Below, one piece after another: positions 58,801 to 64,000 of a DNA stretch of 64,000 bases. A model generated the notes under the pieces. It saw only the letters and a program-made list of their open reading frames with translations, was not told the origin of the DNA and did no database searches. Source of the stretch: Litchfieldella anticariensis FP35 = DSM 16096 (GTDB taxonomy: Bacteria > Pseudomonadota > Gammaproteobacteria > Pseudomonadales > Halomonadaceae); NCBI RefSeq assembly GCF_000409775.1, contig NZ_KE332391.1, forward strand, positions 139,248 to 203,247. Direction: 5' to 3'. Made by a program: the position numbers and the translations under genes. Every line of letters starts with the position of its first letter. Position 1 is the first letter of the stretch.

Positions 58801-59514
58801 TCATACCGTTGCTTCAAAGGCCGCCTTTAGACGATAGAACTCCTCGACGATAGCCTCCATGGCGACAGCGTCATAGTCTCGCAAGCCGCTCACCACCAGT
58901 TTCTTGGAGCCACTGCCGATGATCTCTCCCCGGGAGGTCAGACGAAACTCGAGGAGCGCATCACCACGCTTGCCGGTCACCGTCAAGGAAGAGCTTGCCA
59001 GCTCGAGACCGGGATCTGGAGCATCCAGCCGGTCCAGGGCGAACCCCATGCTATCGTAGATCACCAACGGCCGTTGAGGATTGAACATGACGCCCTGCTG
59101 TTCCATCAGCGGTTTCAAATAATGAGGGAAATTCTTGCCTGAAAACGCGACATAGCGGCGAGTAAAGGCTTCCACCACTGCCATGTCATGGGTGAGCTCA
59201 CCGTCACGTTCAACCTCGAGATAGACCTTCCCCGCCGTATCCACTACCTGGACACCACCGCCGGCCCGCTCACGAAAGTCGAGAGGTACATCGGCCCCCA
59301 CCATGCTCAGAAAGCGAAAGCTCATACGCTGCGACAGCCCGAAACGAGCTAGCACCAAGGCAAACAACAAATCACCAGGCACGCAAAAGCGACGCGCATC
59401 CGGGTTGTGGATCGGGTTGTAGTCACCGGCAATCCGTTTGGCAAAGCGGCTGGCCTGCTCTGCGGAGATTCGAACCCGCCCTTCGATGAGCGAGTGAAAT
59501 TCATCAAGAAACAT
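58801..59514 (-). CDS. DUF3581 family protein
   Basis: A 237-residue soluble protein. The head MFLDEFHSLIEGRVRISAEQ, then FAKRIAGDYNPIHNPDARRF, resembles hot-dog-fold proteins (the DYNPIH segment is like that of MaoC dehydratases) and matches DUF3581 as I recall it. The later part has YVAFSGKNFPHYLKPLMEQQ and VIYDSMGFALDRLDAPD. No catalytic role is known. The ribosome site is weak. Confidence 0.78.
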   Translation of the reverse strand: MFLDEFHSLIEGRVRISAEQASRFAKRIAGDYNPIHNPDARRFCVPGDLLFALVLARFGLSQRMSFRFLSMVGADVPLDFRERAGGGVQVVDTAGKVYLEVERDGELTHDMAVVEAFTRRYVAFSGKNFPHYLKPLMEQQGVMFNPQRPLVIYDSMGFALDRLDAPDPGLELASSSLTVTGKRGDALLEFRLTSRGEIIGSGSKKLVVSGLRDYDAVAMEAIVEEFYRLKAAFEATV

Positions 59515-59778
59515 GCGTTATCTGCCTGCGCATTGAGTAAGGACTATCGTTGATGTTTTTTGCCTTGCCATATTTCAAAGCGTAGATGATGCCACAAGAA
59601 GCCCAATAACCAAGGGCGAAAGGTCGGGCACCATCTACGACGTTTGCACTAGTCGAGTATACCCAAATGCCGATATTGCACTGAAACGCCTCATGTTATC
59701 ATCTCGTGCTTAATTATTACCCCGGCGACATCGAATAGACGCAACCTCGAATCGACGCAACATCGGACAAACACCACC
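59515..59778. other. Intergenic stretch before nhaD
   Basis: 264 bp without a gene; the AT-rich end near 59690-59730 probably contains the nhaD promoter. No palindrome is evident. Confidence 0.35.
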
Positions 59779-61236
59779 ATGGCTCAACGGATCGCTTGCT
59801 GGCTCTCCCTCCTTACCTTGCTCTCCTTCGCACTCCTCCTCAGTCCAGGAGCCCACGCAGTAACCGGTGAACTCGACATGACCGGCTCCACGGTCGGAAT
59901 GTTCGCTCTTGCCATCTTCGCGTTCGCTTACCTGCTGGTGATGGGCGAGGAAAAATTGCATATGCGCAAGTCCAAGCCAGTGCTGGTGGCCGCCGGTATC
60001 ATCTGGGCGCTGATAGGTTGGGTCTATGTCAACGCCGGAATGCCTGACGACGCCGAACATGCCTTTCGCGAAACCTTGCTGGAATTTACCGAGTTGATGC
60101 TATTCCTGCTGGTAGCGATGACGTATATCAATGCCATGGACGAGCGGCGGGTCTTCGATGCATTGCGTGCCTGGATGCTCGAGCGTGGCTTCAGCTATCG
60201 CAGTCTGTTCTGGATCACCGGTTCCCTGGCCTTCGTCATTTCCCCAGTGGCCGACAACCTGACCACGGCACTGTTGATGTGTGCGGTGGTCACCAAGGTG
60301 GCCGAAGGCGATCACCGCTTCATCAACCTGAGTTGCGTAAATATCGTCGTTGCTGCCAATGCTGGCGGCGCTTTCAGCCCCTTCGGCGACATTACCACCC
60401 TGATGGTATGGCAGGCCGGGCTGATCGAGTTCTATGAGTTCTTCGAGCTGTTCGTGCCTTCACTGGTCAATTTCCTGGTGCCGGCCGTCGCGATGAGCCT
60501 GTTCGTCAAGAAACACAAACCCCAGGCACATCATGAGCATGTGGAACTCAAGCGCGGCGCCCGACGCATCATCGTTCTGTTCTTGCTCACCGTAGCCAGT
60601 GCCGTTGCCTGCCACACCCTGCTGCATCTACCACCGGTCCTGGGCATGATGACCGGCCTGGGCTACCTGCAATTCTTCGGCTACTATCTGCGCCGCACCC
60701 TGGCCCGCTCCCTTGCACGCAAACGCGATATCGCGGTACGTCGTGGCGACCAGAAGGCGTTGGAGCGGCTAGGCAGCGTGGTTCCCTTCGATATCTTCAA
60801 CCGTATCGCCCGTGCCGAGTGGGACACACTACTGTTCTTCTATGGTGTGGTGATGTGTGTCGGAGGGCTGGGTTTCATGGGCTATCTGGCAATGCTCTCG
60901 GAGGTGCTTTATACCCAGTGGGACGCCACCAGCGCCAATGTGATCCTGGGTCTGATGTCGGCGGTAATCGACAATATCCCGGTGATGTTCGCTGTGTTGA
61001 CCATGCAACCCGAGATGTCACATGGCCACTGGCTGCTGATTACCCTGACGGCCGGCGTCGGCGGCAGTTTGTTGTCGATTGGCTCCGCGGCAGGCGTCGC
61101 AGTGATGGGGCAGGCGCGCGGCTCCTATACCTTCATGGGTCACCTCAAGTGGGCACCAATGATTCTGCTGGGCTATGTCGCCAGCATTCTGGTCCATCTG
61201 TGGTTGAATGCCGGAAGCTTCGCCGTCTACAACTGA
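59779..61236 (+). CDS. nhaD: NhaD family Na+/H+ antiporter
   Basis: A 485-residue antiporter with a cleavable-looking leader (LSLLTLLSFALLLSPGAHA) and about 12 hydrophobic segments. NhaD traits are KLHMRKSKPVLVAAGIIWAL, SLAFVISPVADNLTTALLMC (the ion-transport region), ANAGGAFSPFGDITTLMVWQ and SAVIDNIPVMFAVLTM. NhaD exchanges Na+ or Li+ for protons at alkaline pH and is well known in halophilic and marine gammaproteobacteria. Its last 219 bases also encode the tail of the convergent DUF3541 frame. The identification is firm. Confidence 0.93.
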   Translation: MAQRIACWLSLLTLLSFALLLSPGAHAVTGELDMTGSTVGMFALAIFAFAYLLVMGEEKLHMRKSKPVLVAAGIIWALIGWVYVNAGMPDDAEHAFRETLLEFTELMLFLLVAMTYINAMDERRVFDALRAWMLERGFSYRSLFWITGSLAFVISPVADNLTTALLMCAVVTKVAEGDHRFINLSCVNIVVAANAGGAFSPFGDITTLMVWQAGLIEFYEFFELFVPSLVNFLVPAVAMSLFVKKHKPQAHHEHVELKRGARRIIVLFLLTVASAVACHTLLHLPPVLGMMTGLGYLQFFGYYLRRTLARSLARKRDIAVRRGDQKALERLGSVVPFDIFNRIARAEWDTLLFFYGVVMCVGGLGFMGYLAMLSEVLYTQWDATSANVILGLMSAVIDNIPVMFAVLTMQPEMSHGHWLLITLTAGVGGSLLSIGSAAGVAVMGQARGSYTFMGHLKWAPMILLGYVASILVHLWLNAGSFAVYN

Positions 61237-62361
61237 GAACGGAACCCCGTGGCTAGCCCTATACGCTTTTTCCGATGGGTTGGCCACCATGTCGAGTACC
61301 GACAGATCTGGTCCAGAGTGCAAATGCTCGGGCCAGTTCAGCAGCATGATAGCCAGCACGTTGCGATGCTCCCCCTTGACGAGATCGGTGCTTCCGTTGG
61401 GTGAAGGAATCATCCGGCTTGCCGGATCATAGGCACGCACAAGAGAAGCCTCGATCCTTGCAATGGCAGGATGATCACGTTTTCCGGCCAATAGGAAACT
61501 GATCCCGACCTCGGTATAGATGTCCTCGGTGGTGTCATTGAGAATGCGCGTCAGGCCATTCTCGAATCCTTTCAGGATCCAGGCAAATTCCTGCGCATTC
61601 ACGGGGTGTTGATAATAACGGCTGGCGGCGATCACGAAGTGGGTCATGCCATAGATCTTGTTACGATACTCCTCGTCGGACAGCATGCCATCACGCTCGT
61701 GAGGATATTGGGCACGAAAGGCCGCGTTGACCTCGTCGCGCAAGTCTTCGATACCCAATTGATGCAGGAAATGAACGATATTCGCCACCTGAGCGGCATA
61801 GATTGCCATGACGCCAGGGTCGGTCAGGAAAGTGGCAAAATCCACCGTTTCCAGATAGTCCAGAGCGTGCTCATGAGCCGTCATGCCTGGAGTGTCCAGC
61901 AACCGGTAGTACTCAAGTTGAGTCAGGCGAAACAACAGGTTGCGGGCGAAGGTAATCTCTCCCCACTTCGCGAGCATCCGCTTGCGTGCGCGTTGCTTGG
62001 CGGTACGCGTGGGATAGGCAGCCACCATTTCCCGACTACGCGACGTTGCATATCCCGGCTGCGCCAAGCCTTCGATATCATCATGCAAGCCAAGGATCAG
62101 GTGACGTGCATAGTTTTGATTAAGCGTCAGATACTTGGTATCACCAGTGATACGATAGAGCCGCTGGGCATAGTGACGCTGTTTGGACAGAGGGAGGGAA
62201 AATAGCTCGGCCTCGTAACGTGCCTGGATATCGTCCGCGATATCCAGCGGGGACGCCGGCGACGTTGTCGTTGTACAAGCATTCAACCAAAGGGAAACGC
62301 CAAGCAAGATGATGGTCCATACCGCTCGCCGGCACATCGAATCGCGGTGTTGTCCTGGCAT
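61018..62361 (-). CDS. DUF3541 lipoprotein with C-terminal run into nhaD
   Basis: A 447-residue protein. An AAGGAGG ribosome site precedes the ATG at 62361. The lipoprotein signal is WTIILLGVSLWLNAC (lipobox LNAC), and then the helix-rich body contains QRLYRITGDTKYLTLNQNYA, AQVANIVHFLHQLGIED and FLLAGKRDHPAIARIEASLV, as in DUF3541. Up to LSVLDMVANPSEKAYRASHG the protein looks normal. After VPFS, at 61236, the frame continues for about 72 codons on the strand opposite nhaD, with a Cys/His/Gln-rich composition typical of an antisense shadow. The natural stop appears lost or moved. The body function is unknown; an extracytoplasmic enzyme-like alpha barrel is possible. Confidence 0.75.
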   Translation of the reverse strand: MPGQHRDSMCRRAVWTIILLGVSLWLNACTTTTSPASPLDIADDIQARYEAELFSLPLSKQRHYAQRLYRITGDTKYLTLNQNYARHLILGLHDDIEGLAQPGYATSRSREMVAAYPTRTAKQRARKRMLAKWGEITFARNLLFRLTQLEYYRLLDTPGMTAHEHALDYLETVDFATFLTDPGVMAIYAAQVANIVHFLHQLGIEDLRDEVNAAFRAQYPHERDGMLSDEEYRNKIYGMTHFVIAASRYYQHPVNAQEFAWILKGFENGLTRILNDTTEDIYTEVGISFLLAGKRDHPAIARIEASLVRAYDPASRMIPSPNGSTDLVKGEHRNVLAIMLLNWPEHLHSGPDLSVLDMVANPSEKAYRASHGVPFSVVDGEASGIQPQMDQNAGDIAQQNHWCPLEVTHEGIGAARLPHHCDACRGANRQQTAADAGRQGNQQPVAM

Positions 62362-62813
62362 CAGCGCCTCCTTGCGGCAAGGCCATATCGTGGCAGAGGA
62401 ATACCTGGCTCTGTATCAGCCAGTCAACCGTCAGCCAAACTCGCCACTCACCCAAGCAACGATTCAACGCTGCCCTACTGAAGAGTGCCAAAGCCCGATA
62501 TGCCAAAAAAGAAAAAAACACATTAAACTTAGCTAGTTACCATCTTGCCTACTAACAATGCCCACTCTGCTGAGGAATGCGATAAGCTGAGGCATGTCAT
62601 CCCAACGAATGATGAGGTCGGATGCGTAGACTCTAGCAGGTTGCAGCCCTTGAGTAATATGCGATGGTTAATACATTCGGCTCAAAAAAATTCAAGCGAT
62701 CCAGCATTAATGGGGACTAGCCGACACAATGACATGTCATAGCAGAAAGTGTGGTTGCTACGCAGGCACGCGCCCTCGCCAGATGACGTTACCTTGCCTG
62801 GAAGAGGACCAGC
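62362..62813. other. Intergenic stretch, no gene seen
   Basis: 452 bp between the DUF3541 lipoprotein and the PstS-like gene. It holds AT-rich patches, a possible promoter (TTGAGT, 16 bp, TACATT near 62650) and the 12-bp palindrome ATGACATGTCAT at 62729-62740. No convincing gene or RNA is found. Confidence 0.4.
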
Positions 62814-63263
62814 GTGATAGCTAGAAGCCATCTTCGGACATCCTTCACCATACTGGTCACGGTATGGCTGATCACGCTGTCTCGGCTCACCATTGCCAGC
62901 GAAACGGACATCGTTTTGGTGGTCCACCCCAGTGTCCAGACGCAATCGGTCACACGGGACACCGCCAGAGCGATCTTCGCCATGCGCCAGCGAACCTGGC
63001 CCAACGGCCAGGCCATCCATGTCGTGGTGTTACCCAACCGACACCCTATACACGAGCGATTTACCAAGGAGGTGCTGGGCGTCTATCCCCACCAACTCCA
63101 ACTTTCCTGGGACCGTCTGGTGTTCTCCGGTACCGGCCAGGCTCCTGACCAAGTATCGACACCCAGTGACATGTTGGAACATATCGCGACGACACCCGGT
63201 GCGGTTGGATACATTGAACGAGGTTATCTAGATGAGCGTGTCCAAGTCCTGCCCGTGGAATAG
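62814..63263 (+). CDS. PstS-like periplasmic substrate-binding protein
   Basis: A 149-residue exported protein. A GTG start with an AGAGGA site is followed by a signal peptide (FTILVTVWLITLSRLTIAS). The mature part has DIVLVVHPSVQTQSVTRDTA, RAIFAMRQRTWPNGQAIHVV and PSDMLEHIATTPGAVGYIER, the pattern of short phosphate-ABC-type binding proteins (domain I only; about 150 residues instead of ~320). Such proteins are seen with outer-membrane porins and sensor kinases. Its last 32 bases overlap the start of the porin gene. The ligand is unknown; phosphate is one guess. Confidence 0.8.
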   Translation: MIARSHLRTSFTILVTVWLITLSRLTIASETDIVLVVHPSVQTQSVTRDTARAIFAMRQRTWPNGQAIHVVVLPNRHPIHERFTKEVLGVYPHQLQLSWDRLVFSGTGQAPDQVSTPSDMLEHIATTPGAVGYIERGYLDERVQVLPVE

Positions 63264-64000
63264 GGCCAGCACGAGCCTGCTACCGTTGCTGTTGATGGTC
63301 GGCCTGCTTCGTCCCGCCAGTGCGAACGAGGTGATGGATACGCTGCAGGTTCATGGATTTCTCAGCCAAGCCCTGGTCATCACCGACGAGAACAACTTCT
63401 TCGGCCCCAGCAGCGAAGATGGCGGCAGTCTGCAATTCACCGAGATAGGGGCCAATGCCTCCCTTCGCCCTCATGAGGATATATTGCTTGCGGCTCAAGT
63501 GATCAGTCGGCGTGCCGGTGGTGACAGAGACGACATGGAGCCCAAGTTGGACCACGGCGTGATCGACTACCAAGCGTTTTCGGATTCGACAACGCGTTTC
63601 GGTACCCAAATCGGCCGATTCAAGAACCCTTTCGGCTTCTATAACCAGACCCGCGACATTGCCTTTACCCGGCCCAGCATCCTGCTTCCCCAGTCGATCT
63701 ATTTCGATCGCACTCGCTCGTTGGGGTTGGCTGCCGATGGCGTGGCCATTTATGGCGAGAAACGCCTCCCGATAGGAACCTTTCGTGCACAAGTCGGTGC
63801 CGGAAAACCTCAAGTCGGTGATGATGTTGCAAGGACGCTTTCCCTGGATACCCAACCGGGAACGCTGGACGGCGATATGTCTTATATTGGCCAACTGCTC
63901 TATGAACACAGCGATGGGCAATTTATTGCCGCCCTGAGTGCAGCACAGGTCAATGCCACATTCGAATCTTCCGATCCACTATGGAATGGAGGCCAGATGC
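63232..64000 (+). CDS. Outer-membrane porin-like protein, partial (cut by window edge)
   Basis: An ATG at 63232 (GAGGT site upstream) overlaps the preceding gene and opens a frame that runs to the edge. It starts with a signal peptide (NRASTSLLPLLLMVGLLRPA, cleavage after SANE-like site) and a beta-barrel repertoire (LQVHGFLSQALVITDENNFF, GSLQFTEIGANASLRP, FGTQIGRFKNPFGFYNQTRD). This is similar to porins in PstS-like/sensor operons. The C-terminal barrel end is not visible. Translational coupling with the PstS-like protein suggests that the two work on the same solute or signal. Confidence 0.75.
   Translation, partial: MSVSKSCPWNRASTSLLPLLLMVGLLRPASANEVMDTLQVHGFLSQALVITDENNFFGPSSEDGGSLQFTEIGANASLRPHEDILLAAQVISRRAGGDRDDMEPKLDHGVIDYQAFSDSTTRFGTQIGRFKNPFGFYNQTRDIAFTRPSILLPQSIYFDRTRSLGLAADGVAIYGEKRLPIGTFRAQVGAGKPQVGDDVARTLSLDTQPGTLDGDMSYIGQLLYEHSDGQFIAALSAAQVNATFESSDPLWNGGQM

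Noticed and set aside
1-64000. tRNA, rRNA, CRISPR arrays, prophage or transposase genes
   Set aside because: None could be seen. There are no regularly spaced repeats and no transposase or integrase motifs in any frame. A tRNA search by program was not possible here, so small RNA genes cannot be fully excluded.

Overview
The window is chromosomal DNA from a GC-rich gammaproteobacterium, most probably a halophile of the Halomonas type (Halomonadaceae). This is an inference from protein character: an NhaD Na+/H+ antiporter, an NhaC-type antiporter, two TRAP systems (DctPQM and TAXI types), DUF3541, DUF3581 and DUF3422 proteins, and many small stress or detoxification enzymes. I see no rRNA, tRNA, CRISPR array, insertion sequence or phage gene. 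The content reads as accessory catabolic and stress loci joined together, with repeated signs of gene decay at the joints.

Layout. 1-2.6 kb: RND efflux adaptor (cut by the left edge), its TetR repressor and the outer-membrane factor, with the same 24-bp operator before each efflux gene. 2.6-6.5 kb: a scar zone with a dienelactone-hydrolase remnant, a low-GC tetR-yciI pair with tandem operators, a duplicated 5' end of a DUF1835 gene, an intact hipB and a hipA carrying two internal deletions. 6.7-10.5 kb: YfcC transporter, M20 amidohydrolase and a chimeric regulator with a LysR DNA-binding head fused to a whole GntR/FadR protein. 10.5-13.5 kb: SDR remnant, LysR/NmrA divergon, small proteins. 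13.6-19.9 kb: IclR, crotonase, acyl-CoA ligase and TRAP DctPQM, an uptake and CoA-activation route for an unknown organic acid. 19.9-21.6 kb: DUF503, DUF1499, arfB. 21.6-28.1 kb: AraC, ornithine-cyclodeaminase-family enzyme, NhaC, FAD amino-acid oxidase, M14 carboxypeptidase.

28.2-32 kb: exported protein, AmrS-type radical SAM enzyme, decayed erythromycin esterase, MFS carrier. 32.2-39.1 kb: TAXI-TRAP transporter, FAD oxidoreductase, divergent IclR with a clear operator, Old Yellow Enzyme. 39.2-45.9 kb: nucleoside-hydrolase pseudogene, then mostly small enzymes (DUF952, two ABM monooxygenases, ArsR, GFA, VOC, DHA2 MFS, DUF427, O-methyltransferase). 46.2-52.6 kb: exported S33 hydrolase, exported beta-rich protein, CorA, DUF3422, DUF523, aldo/keto reductase. 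52.6-54.8 kb: SnoaL-like, DGPF/YCII and ECF42-type sigma operon with a promoter that resembles the ECF42 consensus. 54.8-64 kb: esterase, acyltransferase-3, fhs, DUF3581, nhaD, a DUF3541 lipoprotein overlapping the end of nhaD, and a PstS-like protein overlapping a porin cut by the right edge.

The most unusual items are the LysR-GntR chimera, the ECF42 module with its own candidate promoter, the doubly deleted hipA beside an intact hipB, and the nhaD/DUF3541 convergent overlap. None amounts to a proven new system. The chimera with its transporter-hydrolase pair, and the amino-acid cluster at 21.6-28.1 kb, are the best candidates for undescribed biology.
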